Shown: piece after piece, positions 56,784 to 64,000 of the stretch
How positions within the stretch are numbered: position 1 is the stretch's first letter
Layout of the letters: each line of letters begins with the position of its first letter
Source: Brevundimonas sp. SH203
GTDB lineage: Bacteria > Pseudomonadota > Alphaproteobacteria > Caulobacterales > Caulobacteraceae
DNA length: 64,000 nucleotides
Direction: 5' to 3'
Assembly: GCF_002157625.1 (NCBI RefSeq)
Contig: NZ_BDMM01000004.1
Coordinates: forward strand, 248,001-312,000
Notes under the pieces: generated by a model
Seen by the model: only the letters and a program-made list of their open reading frames with translations
Databases searched by the model: none
What the model was told of the DNA's origin: nothing
Program-made: the position numbers and the translations under genes

Positions 56784-58535
56784 ATGCGCCCGCTTCGCCA
56801 TCGATTGGCCGCCCTGCTCATTCCCGTGGTTCTGGCCGGGTGCCAGACGGCGACGGCTGGCGGCCCGGTCGCGGCGGCGCCCGTGGTCGGGGCCGGGGCG
56901 GAGGGCGTTCAGGCGAGCCGCGGCGCGGCGCGGGGGCCGTTCGTGGCGGCGGCCAATCCCTTGGCGGCCGAGGCGGGGATGGCGGTGCTGCGGCGCGGCG
57001 GGTCGGCGGTGGATGCGGCGGTGGCCATACAGGCGGTGCTGGGGCTGGTCGAGCCGCAGTCGTCGGGTCTGGGCGGCGGCGCCTTCCTGATGGCCTATGA
57101 CGCCCAGACCGGCGCGGTGACGGCCTATGACGGGCGCGAGACGGCGCCGGCGTCGGCCACGCCGGAGCTGTTCTACGAAGACGGCAAGCCCCTGCCCTTC
57201 GTCGATGCGGTGCTGTCGGGCCGCTCGACCGGGGCGCCGGGGGCGGTGGCCATGCTGGCCATGGCGCAGAAGGATCACGGCAAGCTGGCCTGGCGCGACC
57301 TGTTCGGGGACGCCGAACGCCTGGCCCGTGACGGTTTCACGGTCAGCCCGCGTCTGGCCGGCATGATCAACGGCGGCGGTCCCCAGGCGCGGACCCGCTG
57401 GGCGACGGCCTATTTCACCCGGCCCGACGGACGGCGCTATCAGGCCGGAGACACGCTGAAGAACCCCGCCTATGCCGAGACGGTGGCGCAGCTGGCGGCG
57501 CAGGGGCCGGGCGTCCTGTACGGCGGGCCCATCGGTCGCCGGATCGCGGCGGCGGTGCAGGAGGGGCCGCGTCCGGGCGGGCTGAGCGAGGCGGACATCG
57601 CCGGCTATCGTCCCTTGCGCCGCGACGCCCTGTGCCGGCCCTATCAGGCCTATGTGATCTGCGTGCCGCCGCCGCCGTCCAGCGGCCTGGCCCTGCTGCA
57701 GTTTCTGGGGATGGCGGAGAAGACGCCCGATCTGGACAAGGGCGCGCAGAGCCCGGAGGCCTGGGTGGCGTTCGGGCGTCTGCAGCGGCTGATGTATGCG
57801 GATCGCGATCGCTATGTCGGCGACAACGACTTCGTCGGCGTGCCCATCGCGGGCCTGCTGGACCCCGACTATATGGCCCGACGCGCGGCCCTGGCGCCGC
57901 AGGTCAACGGGCCGGTCGAGGCCGGCGCCCCGACGGGATCGCCCCCGCGCGGCGCGGACCGGACGGCCGAGCCGGGCGGCACCTCCCACTTCGTCGTCGT
58001 GGACGCCTGGGGCGATGCGGTCAGCATGACCACCACGGTCGAGAGCCTGTTCGGCAATGGGCGGATGGTGGACGGCTTCTTCCTGAACAACCAGCTCACG
58101 GACTTTTCCTTCACCCCGACCGAGGACGGCCATCCGGCGGCCAATGCGGTGGCGGCGGGCAAGCGGCCCCGGTCGTCGATGACCCCGGTGCTGATCCTGG
58201 ATCGTCAGGGGCGGCTGGTCGGGGCCATCGGCTCGCCCGGCGGGTCCAGCATCCTGGCCTATGTGGCCAAGGCCCTGGTCGGGACTCTGGAGTGGAACCT
58301 GTCGATGCAGGACGCCATCGCCCTGCCCAATCTGGTGGTGCGGGGCGAGATGGTCGGGGCCGACACCCAGATGATGACGCCGCAGATCCGCGACGCTCTG
58401 GGCGCGGCGGGGATGCCGTTGCGGCCGAACGCGACCGAGACGTCCGGCCTGCACGGCGCGATCTGGCGCGATGGACGGTGGGATGCCGGGGCCGATCCGC
58501 GTCGCGAGGGCGTGGCGATCTCGGAGGTCCGCTGA
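56784..58535 (+). CDS. ggt: Gamma-glutamyltransferase (exported, lipoprotein-type)
   Basis: A 583-residue N-terminal-nucleophile hydrolase that removes or transfers the gamma-glutamyl group of glutathione in the periplasm. The signal peptide ends in VLAGC (lipobox). The large-subunit region has RGPFVAAANPLAAEAGMAVLRRGGSAVDAAVAIQ and SSGLGGGAFLM; the cleavage-site nucleophile Thr400 is in PGGTSHFVVVD, followed by SMTTTVESLFG. PGGSSI near the C-terminus completes the site. Length is normal. The gene follows tRNA-Arg and is convergent with an exported-protein gene. Confidence 0.93.
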   Translation: MRPLRHRLAALLIPVVLAGCQTATAGGPVAAAPVVGAGAEGVQASRGAARGPFVAAANPLAAEAGMAVLRRGGSAVDAAVAIQAVLGLVEPQSSGLGGGAFLMAYDAQTGAVTAYDGRETAPASATPELFYEDGKPLPFVDAVLSGRSTGAPGAVAMLAMAQKDHGKLAWRDLFGDAERLARDGFTVSPRLAGMINGGGPQARTRWATAYFTRPDGRRYQAGDTLKNPAYAETVAQLAAQGPGVLYGGPIGRRIAAAVQEGPRPGGLSEADIAGYRPLRRDALCRPYQAYVICVPPPPSSGLALLQFLGMAEKTPDLDKGAQSPEAWVAFGRLQRLMYADRDRYVGDNDFVGVPIAGLLDPDYMARRAALAPQVNGPVEAGAPTGSPPRGADRTAEPGGTSHFVVVDAWGDAVSMTTTVESLFGNGRMVDGFFLNNQLTDFSFTPTEDGHPAANAVAAGKRPRSSMTPVLILDRQGRLVGAIGSPGGSSILAYVAKALVGTLEWNLSMQDAIALPNLVVRGEMVGADTQMMTPQIRDALGAAGMPLRPNATETSGLHGAIWRDGRWDAGADPRREGVAISEVR

Positions 58536-58549
58536 GGCGGCTTCAGCGG
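58529..58549. terminator. Hairpin spanning both convergent stop codons
   Basis: CCGCTGA (58529-58535) and TCAGCGG (58543-58549) are perfect mirror arms, each holding the stop codon of its gene (ggt and the 58543 gene). It probably acts as a bidirectional terminator. Confidence 0.45.
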
Positions 58550-59403
58550 CTGGGGCGGATCGACAGCTGGAAGGCCAGCAGCCCCTCGCTGACGTCGGTG
58601 TCCAGGCCGTTCATGCCGCGAAGCCCCTTGCCGGCGTCGATCTCGCGATAGACGACGCCGATCGAGGTCTGCATGTCGCCCTTGCGATAGGCCACGCCGA
58701 TCGAGGCGTCGCCGAGGAAGGCGCCCTTGTCCTGGGTGTAGCCGGACCTGGCGTAGTCGCCGTCGCGGGTGCGGGCGAAATTATAGCCGACGGCCCGACC
58801 CGAACCGGCGGCGTACACATACCAGCGCGGGCGCTCGCCGAAGCGTTCGGCGCCGTTGGGGGCCAGACGCTCCAGCCCCTCGCCGATCTTTAGGGTGACG
58901 CCGGCCTCGGCCGAGCGGCCGTCGCTGCCGACGCCCAGCCCCGCATGGGGCGTCAGGCTGACCTCAAGGCCCGAGGCGGTGCGGCCGTGGGCGCCCCGGA
59001 AACCGCGCACGTAACGCAGGTCGTAGGCGTCGGGGGACAGTTCCGCCCGGTCGACGGGCGTGACCGGCAGGGGCGAGCCGTCGGCGCGGCGCAGGCGTCC
59101 GGCGGTCTCCAGCGTGACGCGGTCGGAGAAGGCGGCGCGGTCGATCCAGACGTCGCGGCGATTGGTCGCCTCCAGCCCCGAACGATCCTCGTGCTGGAAG
59201 GCGGGCGGCAGTTCGATGTCCCCGCCGAACCGGGCGTCGGGCGCGACGCGGAATCGGGTCTGGTCGGTCAGGCGGGCGACGGCGTTGTCGGCGGGCGTGT
59301 CGAAGGCGTTGGGCGCCCAGGTCTGGGCGCAGGCGATGTCGGCGCCCATCCCGACCGAAGCCAGGACGCCGCAAGCCCCCATCATCATCGCCCTGGAACG
59401 CAT
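58543..59403 (-). CDS. Exported outer-membrane-type protein, unknown function
   Basis: A 286-residue protein with a signal peptide (cleavage near ADIACAQT). The C-terminal half has alternating beta-strand-like stretches (SIGVAYRKGDMQTSIGVVYRE) and ends in FQLSIRP, like an outer-membrane barrel. It recalls lipid-A-modifying LpxR-like barrels (VGYNFARTRDGD), but I do not see a firm active site, so function is left open. It is convergent with ggt and lies upstream on its own strand with a 170-bp leader. Confidence 0.65.
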   Translation of the reverse strand: MRSRAMMMGACGVLASVGMGADIACAQTWAPNAFDTPADNAVARLTDQTRFRVAPDARFGGDIELPPAFQHEDRSGLEATNRRDVWIDRAAFSDRVTLETAGRLRRADGSPLPVTPVDRAELSPDAYDLRYVRGFRGAHGRTASGLEVSLTPHAGLGVGSDGRSAEAGVTLKIGEGLERLAPNGAERFGERPRWYVYAAGSGRAVGYNFARTRDGDYARSGYTQDKGAFLGDASIGVAYRKGDMQTSIGVVYREIDAGKGLRGMNGLDTDVSEGLLAFQLSIRPSR

Positions 59404-59527
59404 TCGGTCTCCCCACCGATCCGCTGGCGATCACCCTGCAACCAAGAGACGCAGGAGTCCAACGGAGTTTCGACACGGTTTTGTCGTTTTTCAAACGGCG
59501 GTGCGCGGCGATGGGTTCCAGAACGAA

Positions 59528-59555
59528 AAAAGGCCCTGCGATCGCAGGGCCTTTT
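59528..59555. terminator. Bidirectional intrinsic terminator after nrdA
   Basis: A perfect 28-base palindrome with A-run on the left and T-run on the right (59528-59555), so it can stop transcription in both directions. It lies 21 bp after the nrdA stop on the minus strand. Confidence 0.9.
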
Positions 59556-59576
59556 CCAGACGGTCGGGCGGCGGCC

Positions 59577-61466
59577 TTACTGACAGGCCAGGCACTCGTC
59601 GTAGTCGGTCTTGGGCATGGAGAAGAGATCGGGCTGGTTCGGATCGATCTCGGCCTCGGGCTTGTCCTCGGCGCCGGCGAAGGCCGCGCGCTGAACCGAC
59701 TTGGAGCGCAGATAGTACAGCGACTTCACGCCGCGCTCCCACGCCGACCAGTGCAGCATGTGCAGGTCCCATTTGTTGACGTCGCCGGGGATGAACAGGT
59801 TCAGCGATTGGGCCTGGCAGATTTCCGGCGCGCGGTCGGCGGCCAGTTCGACCACCCAGCGCTGGTCCAGTTCGAAGGCGGTCTTGAACACGCCCTTCTC
59901 GTCCTCGTTCAGGGCATCAAGATGCTGGACCGAGCCTTCGTTCTCAAGAATCGAGTTCCAGACGGCCTCGGTGTTGATGCCCTTTTCGTCGAGCAGCCGC
60001 TCCAGATAGGGGTTCTTGACCGCGAACGAGCCCGACAGGGTCTTGTGGGTGTAGATGTTGGCCGGGATCGGCTCGATGCCGGCCGAGGTGCCGCCGCAGA
60101 TGATCGAGATGGAGGCGGTGGGGGCGATGGCCAGCTTGTGGCTGAACCGCTCCATCACGCCGCGCTCCTCGGCGTCGAGGCAGGGGCCCTTCTCTTCGGC
60201 CAGGGTGCGGCTGGCCTTGTCGGCCTCGCGGCGCAGGTGTTTGAACAGGCGCATGTTCCACGACTTGGCCATGGCGCTTTCGAAGGCCACGCCCTGCCCC
60301 TGCAGGAAGGAGTGGAAGCCCATCAGGCCCAGACCCACCGAACGCTCGCGCTTGGCCGAATAGACGGCGGCGGCCATGGCGGGCGGGGCGCGGCGGATGA
60401 AGTCCTCCAGCACATTGTCCAGGAACCGCATCAGGTCCTCGACGAAGCGCGGCTCCTCGCGCCATTCCAGGAAGGTCTCGGCGTTGACCGACGACAGGCA
60501 GCAGACGGCGGTGCGGTCCACGCCCAGGTGGTCGCGGCCGGTGTGCAGCATGATCTCGGCGCACAGGTTCGACTGTTTGACCTTCAGGCCCAGGTCGCGC
60601 TGGTGCGGCGCCATCTGGCGGTTCACCGTGTCCGAGAAGATCAGATAGGGCTCGCCCGTCTGCATGCGGATGTCGAGCAGCTTGGTCCACAGCGAGCGGG
60701 CGTCGACGGTCTTCATGACCGCGCCGTCCTTGGGCGACTTCAGGTCGAAGGTTCCGCCGACCTTGACCGCCTCCATGAATTCGTCGGTGACGTTGATGCC
60801 GTGATGCAGGTTCAGGGACTTGCGGTTGAAGTCGCCCGAGGGTTTGCGGATCTCCAGGAACTCCTCGATCTCCGGGTGGTGGATGTCCAGATAGACGGCG
60901 GCCGAACCGCGACGCAGCGAGCCTTGCGAAATCGCCAGGGTCAGACTGTCCATCACGCGGATGAAGGGGATGATGCCCGAGGTCTTGCCCGCGCCCTTGA
61001 CCTTCTCGCCGATGGAGCGGACGCCGCCCCAATAGGTGCCGATGCCGCCGCCGTTCGAGGCGAGGGCCACGTTCTCGTTCCAGACGTTCTGGATGCCGTC
61101 CAGGCTGTCGCCCACCGCGTTCAGGAAGCAGGAGATGGGCAGGCCGCGATCCGCGCCGCCGTTCGACAGGACCGGGGTGGCGGGCATGAACCACAGGCGG
61201 CTCATGTAGTCGTACAGGCGCTGGGCGTGTTCGGCGTCGTCCGAGAAGGCGGTCGAGACGCGGGCGAACATGTCCTGATAGCTTTCGCCCGGCAGCAGAT
61301 AGCGGTCTTCCAGCGTCTTCTTGCCGAAATCGGTCAGCAGATCGTCGCGCGACCGGTCCACCTGGACCGATTTCACCACGGTCAGATGGGGGCGTTCAGG
61401 CGTCGGCGTTCCCGCAACGCCTTGGAATTCCGTCGTCTTCAATGCCTCGCCGCCAGCCATGGTCAT
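59577..61466 (-). CDS. nrdA: Class I ribonucleoside-diphosphate reductase alpha subunit
   Basis: A 629-residue RNR large subunit making dNDPs. Active-site residues are visible: the first redox Cys in ISCFLNAVG, the NLCAEIM motif (Asn, thiyl Cys, Glu), the second Cys in CCLSS, and the redox-active tail CLACQ. The proton/electron Tyr pair region LYYLRSKS is near the end. The N-terminus lacks an ATP-cone domain: the catalytic part begins by about residue 45. The start at 61466 (MTMAGGEAL) is preferred. nrdB is not in this window. Two NrdR-box-like sites lie upstream. Confidence 0.94.
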   Translation of the reverse strand: MTMAGGEALKTTEFQGVAGTPTPERPHLTVVKSVQVDRSRDDLLTDFGKKTLEDRYLLPGESYQDMFARVSTAFSDDAEHAQRLYDYMSRLWFMPATPVLSNGGADRGLPISCFLNAVGDSLDGIQNVWNENVALASNGGGIGTYWGGVRSIGEKVKGAGKTSGIIPFIRVMDSLTLAISQGSLRRGSAAVYLDIHHPEIEEFLEIRKPSGDFNRKSLNLHHGINVTDEFMEAVKVGGTFDLKSPKDGAVMKTVDARSLWTKLLDIRMQTGEPYLIFSDTVNRQMAPHQRDLGLKVKQSNLCAEIMLHTGRDHLGVDRTAVCCLSSVNAETFLEWREEPRFVEDLMRFLDNVLEDFIRRAPPAMAAAVYSAKRERSVGLGLMGFHSFLQGQGVAFESAMAKSWNMRLFKHLRREADKASRTLAEEKGPCLDAEERGVMERFSHKLAIAPTASISIICGGTSAGIEPIPANIYTHKTLSGSFAVKNPYLERLLDEKGINTEAVWNSILENEGSVQHLDALNEDEKGVFKTAFELDQRWVVELAADRAPEICQAQSLNLFIPGDVNKWDLHMLHWSAWERGVKSLYYLRSKSVQRAAFAGAEDKPEAEIDPNQPDLFSMPKTDYDECLACQ

Positions 61467-61509
61467 CCGCGTCCTGAACAAAAAATCGTTTGAGCCGCCC
61501 GCGCCGCGA

Positions 61510-61556
61510 CCACATCATCTAGTGGCCTCTGCGCTCCCCGAGCCCACATATAGGGC
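61510..61556. promoter_or_regulatory. Paired NrdR-box-like sites upstream of nrdA
   Basis: Two 16-bp sites resemble the NrdR consensus ACACWATATATWGTGT: 61510-61525 (about 11 matches) and 61541-61556 (about 10 matches). They are 31 bp apart start to start, the three-helical-turn spacing known for NrdR boxes. They lie 44-90 bp before the nrdA start, near a TTGACG element on the minus strand (about 61571-61580). NrdR represses RNR genes when dATP is high. Confidence 0.55.
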
Positions 61557-61739
61557 GCACATGCCTAATAACCCGTCAACGGGCTTGACGGAGGCTTTGT
61601 GGGCGAATCGGTCGGACAAGTCGTTCCCGGCTGGGGAAAAGCCCCAAAGCAAGCCATCGCGTCCCCGGCGCCGTCCGCACGCACCGCGATCACGACCGCG
61701 TGATCGGAACATCCGTCCAGCTTGGCCGTTCGGCTGCCC

Positions 61740-62513
61740 ATGACACTCGCCGATATTCGCGTCGTTTTGAGACGTGTCCTGACCGTCGCCCGCACCGAGA
61801 TCGCGGCCCTGACCGCCCTGCTGGTCATGGCCGGCGGGGTGCTGAGCTTCATCGAGATCGCCGACGACATGACCGAGGCGGACGGCCAGGCCTTCGACCA
61901 GCACGTCCTGGCCCTGATGCGGCCCTACGCCGACGATCCTGGGCGGCCGTGGGGGCCGTGGTGGCTGAAGGAGGCGGCGGCCGACATCACCTCCTTGGGC
62001 GGCATCTCGGTGCTGGGCCTGTTCGCCCTGATCGTGATCGTCTTCCTGCTGAGCCAGAAGAAATGGTTGTCGTCGCTGCTGCTGGTGCTGGGCCTGGCGG
62101 GCGGGGTGGCGCTGAGCGAGGGGTTGAAGGCGGTGTTCGAGCGCGAACGCCCGCCCGTCGCCATGCAGGCGGTGGAGACGATCAACGCCAGCTTCCCCTC
62201 GGGCCACGCGCTTCTGTCCACCGTCTTCTATCTGTCCGTCGCCGTCATGCTGACCCGCGCCTTTCCCCGGCGCCGGTTCAAGGTCTTCGTCCTGGGGGTG
62301 GGGATGCTGATGGCCCTGCTGGTCGGACTGACGCGCATCTATCTGGGCGCGCACTGGGCCTCGGACGTGCTGGCCGGATGGGCGGTGGGCGCGGCCTGGG
62401 CCATGGCGCTGTGGCTGGTCGCCTATGGCGTCGCCCGGATGCAGAAGGGTCGCCACGCCGCGCTGCAGGACCACGAGACGCAGGAACGAACGCAGGCCGC
62501 GACGAAAGTCTAG
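61740..62513 (+). CDS. PAP2-family membrane phosphatase
   Basis: A 257-residue membrane phosphatase. The three PAP2 motifs are visible: KAVFERERPP (K-x6-RP), ASFPSGHALLS (PSGH) and RIYLGAHWASDVLAGW (R-x5-H-x3-D). About six membrane helices. Such enzymes remove phosphate from undecaprenyl pyrophosphate, phosphatidate or PG-phosphate. The ATG at 61740 was chosen; a TTG six codons upstream is less likely. Divergent from nrdA with a 273-bp region between. The precise lipid substrate cannot be told. Confidence 0.9.
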   Translation: MTLADIRVVLRRVLTVARTEIAALTALLVMAGGVLSFIEIADDMTEADGQAFDQHVLALMRPYADDPGRPWGPWWLKEAAADITSLGGISVLGLFALIVIVFLLSQKKWLSSLLLVLGLAGGVALSEGLKAVFERERPPVAMQAVETINASFPSGHALLSTVFYLSVAVMLTRAFPRRRFKVFVLGVGMLMALLVGLTRIYLGAHWASDVLAGWAVGAAWAMALWLVAYGVARMQKGRHAALQDHETQERTQAATKV

Positions 62514-62593
62514 CAGCGCGCGCCGCTTTCGGGAGAGGATAGTGGGCCTGGACGCCCCGGGATCGCGAGAGGGGCGCAAGACGGAGAGACGCC

Positions 62594-63913
62594 ATGGACG
62601 CCGCCAGCCTCTATGCCGAACGGCTGAAGACCCCCGACCAGGCCGCCGCCCTGATCGCCTCGGGAGCCAAGGTCGCCATGGGCCTGGGCGCGTCCCAGCC
62701 GCCGGCCCTGCTCAAGGCCCTGGCCGACCGGGCCGAGCGCGGCGAGGTCGAGGACGTCAACCTCTACTATCTGCTCAGCACCGCCATCGCCGGCCAGACG
62801 GTGCTGCGCGACGAACTGATGGGGCGCATCCGACCGTGGAGCCTGTTCCATACGGCCATCGAACGCGGGCTGGAGCAGAGGGCGCGCGACGCGGGCCGGC
62901 CCAATCCGGTCCAGTTCATCCCCACCGGCTTCCAGCAGTCGCCGCGCCTGCTGTGCCGCGAGGTCGGGGTGGATACGCTGATCTGCACCGTGTCGCCGAT
63001 GGATGAGGACGGCTTCTTCTCGTTCGGGACCAACACCGACTACGCCAAGCCGGTGTCCGAGACGGCGCGCACGGTGATCGTCGAGGTCAATCCGCACATG
63101 CCGCGCGTGTTCGGCGACTGCGCCGTCCATGTGTCGCGGGTCGCGGCCGTCGTCGAACACGCCGCCCCGCTTCTGGTCGTGCCTAGGGCCCAGCCCCAGC
63201 CGGCGGATCGGATCATCGGCCGGACCATCGCCGATCTGGTCGAGGACGGCTCGACGCTTCAGATGGGCATCGGAGCCCTGCCCAACGCCGTCTGCGACGC
63301 TCTGAAGGACCACCGCCACATAGGCGTCCATACCGAGATGCTGACGCCCGGCCTGGTCGAGCTGATGCAGGCGGGGGCGGCCGATCATTCCCGCAAGACC
63401 CTGCATCCCGGCGTCGGCGTCTTCGCCTTTTCGATGGGGGACCAGAACACCTACGACTTCCTGGACGGCAATCGCGGGCTGGAGGCCCATCCGGTCTCCT
63501 ATGTGAACGATCCGGCGGTGATCGCCCGCAATGCGAAGATGATCTCGGTCAACGCCACGCTCCAGGTCGATCTGAGCGGCGCCTGCTGTTCGGAATATCT
63601 GAACGGACGCCAGTTCACGGCCTCGGGCGGCCAGCTGGACTTCGTGCGCGGAGCCTATGGATCGGAGGGCGGCAAGTCGATCATCGCCTGCCATTCCACG
63701 GCGGCGAAGGGGACGGCCTCGCGCATCGTGGCGCGGCTGGACGGGCCGGTGACGACGCCGCGCAACGACACCCACATCGTCGTCACCGAACACGGCTGGA
63801 CCGACCTGAAGGGAAAATCGACCAGCGAACGGGCGATGGCCCTGATCGCCCTGGCCGCGCCCGAGTTCCGCGAGGGCCTGAGGCGCGAGGCCCGCGACCA
63901 GGGCCTGATCTGA
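62594..63913 (+). CDS. Acetyl-CoA hydrolase / 4-hydroxybutyrate CoA-transferase family enzyme
   Basis: A 439-residue family I CoA-transferase-like enzyme. The N-terminal half has ISVALGLGAS-like GLGASQPPALLKAL and the C-terminal half TLQMGIGALPNAVCDAL, followed by GVHTEMLTPGLVELM with the catalytic Glu. The SVNATLQVDLSGACCSEYLNGRQ segment is typical of the AcH/4-HB transferase group. Length and layout fit. It follows the PAP2 gene by 80 bp and ends with a hairpin. Which acyl donor is used (succinyl, acetyl or hydroxybutyryl) cannot be read. Confidence 0.88.
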   Translation: MDAASLYAERLKTPDQAAALIASGAKVAMGLGASQPPALLKALADRAERGEVEDVNLYYLLSTAIAGQTVLRDELMGRIRPWSLFHTAIERGLEQRARDAGRPNPVQFIPTGFQQSPRLLCREVGVDTLICTVSPMDEDGFFSFGTNTDYAKPVSETARTVIVEVNPHMPRVFGDCAVHVSRVAAVVEHAAPLLVVPRAQPQPADRIIGRTIADLVEDGSTLQMGIGALPNAVCDALKDHRHIGVHTEMLTPGLVELMQAGAADHSRKTLHPGVGVFAFSMGDQNTYDFLDGNRGLEAHPVSYVNDPAVIARNAKMISVNATLQVDLSGACCSEYLNGRQFTASGGQLDFVRGAYGSEGGKSIIACHSTAAKGTASRIVARLDGPVTTPRNDTHIVVTEHGWTDLKGKSTSERAMALIALAAPEFREGLRREARDQGLI

Positions 63914-63914
63914 C

Positions 63915-63940
63915 GCCGCACGGGTTCCGTCTCGTGCGGC
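63915..63940 (+). terminator. Hairpin after the CoA-transferase gene
   Basis: GCCGCACG (63915-63922) and CGTGCGGC (63933-63940) form an 8-bp stem two bases past the stop. No T-run, so it may be a weak terminator. Confidence 0.45.
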
Positions 63941-63960
63941 TCACGGCTAGGCTTTCGCCC

Positions 63961-64000
63961 ATGACCCCGCCCCTTCTGTCGATCGACCGCGTCAGCGTCG
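63961..64000 (+). CDS. Start of a gene cut by the window edge, possibly an ABC ATPase
   Basis: The first 13 codons (MTPPLLSIDRVSV) of a gene running off the right edge. LLSIDRVSV is the typical first beta strand of an ABC transporter ATPase. Nothing more can be said from the 40 bases present. Confidence 0.45.
   Translation, partial: MTPPLLSIDRVSV

Noticed and set aside
58543..59403. Assignment as LpxR lipid A deacylase
   Set aside because: Barrel-like C-terminus and size are compatible but I could not see the conserved active-site residues, so only an unknown exported protein is reported.

Overview
The window looks like a chromosomal piece of a very GC-rich alphaproteobacterium, most likely a Caulobacterales member close to Brevundimonas. 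This rests on the base composition, the ubiG/lysC/ptsP/ispG/prfA and sucCDAB gene sets, the tadE/tadG pair, the spinster-type transporter and TonB receptor, and Caulobacter-like promoter elements. The genus is inferred, not proven. About 60 kb carries ordinary housekeeping genes. One stretch of about 13 kb (roughly 43.3-56.6 kb) is accessory and has visibly lower GC in most of its length.

Region 1 (1-14.6 kb) holds the end of an OPT transporter, a small NTPase overlapping ubiG, lysC, ptsP (nitrogen PTS enzyme I), a RodZ-like membrane HTH protein, ispG, two small lipoproteins, a TauE/SafE exporter with an Rrf2 regulator, a response regulator, prfA, a small membrane protein and a glutathione S-transferase. 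Region 2 (14.6-23.4 kb, minus strand) is the TCA block sucC ... sucD-sucA-sucB. It is unusual in two ways: a glycosyltransferase and a VapBC-like toxin-antitoxin pair lie between sucC and sucD, and SucB has two lipoyl domains. Region 3 (23.5-43.2 kb) has a spinster-type MFS transporter, a TonB receptor divergent from a TetR regulator, a LytTR regulator divergent from a DUF2306 membrane protein, a solitary cytosine methyltransferase, the ydbH-ynbE-ydbL envelope operon, an M23 peptidase, tadE/tadG, and a DUF4173-response regulator-histidine kinase operon.

Region 4 (43.3-56.6 kb) is a defence/mobility island. On the minus strand an XRE regulator precedes a C5-cytosine methyltransferase, a McrB-like AAA+ ATPase and a McrC-like PD-(D/E)xK protein, arranged as in LlaJI-type restriction-modification systems. 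Downstream lies a 1,585-residue DUF4011/DUF3320-type helicase with a Vsr-like nuclease domain. On the plus strand a HEPN-like protein overlaps a sigma-70 region-4-like HTH protein by four bases, followed by an unknown small gene and a large serine recombinase. The recombinase frame ends inside tRNA-Arg(ACG), which suggests that the tRNA is the integration site. A clear inverted/direct-repeat operator lies between the XRE gene and the HEPN-like gene.

Region 5 (56.6-64 kb) returns to core genes: gamma-glutamyltransferase, an exported protein, class I ribonucleotide reductase alpha subunit with two NrdR-box-like sites 31 bp apart, a PAP2 phosphatase, an acetyl-CoA hydrolase/CoA-transferase family enzyme and the first codons of a probable ABC ATPase. 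The best candidates for new biology are the island's XRE / HEPN + sigma-4-like / recombinase module and its LlaJI-like operon with the giant helicase-nuclease.
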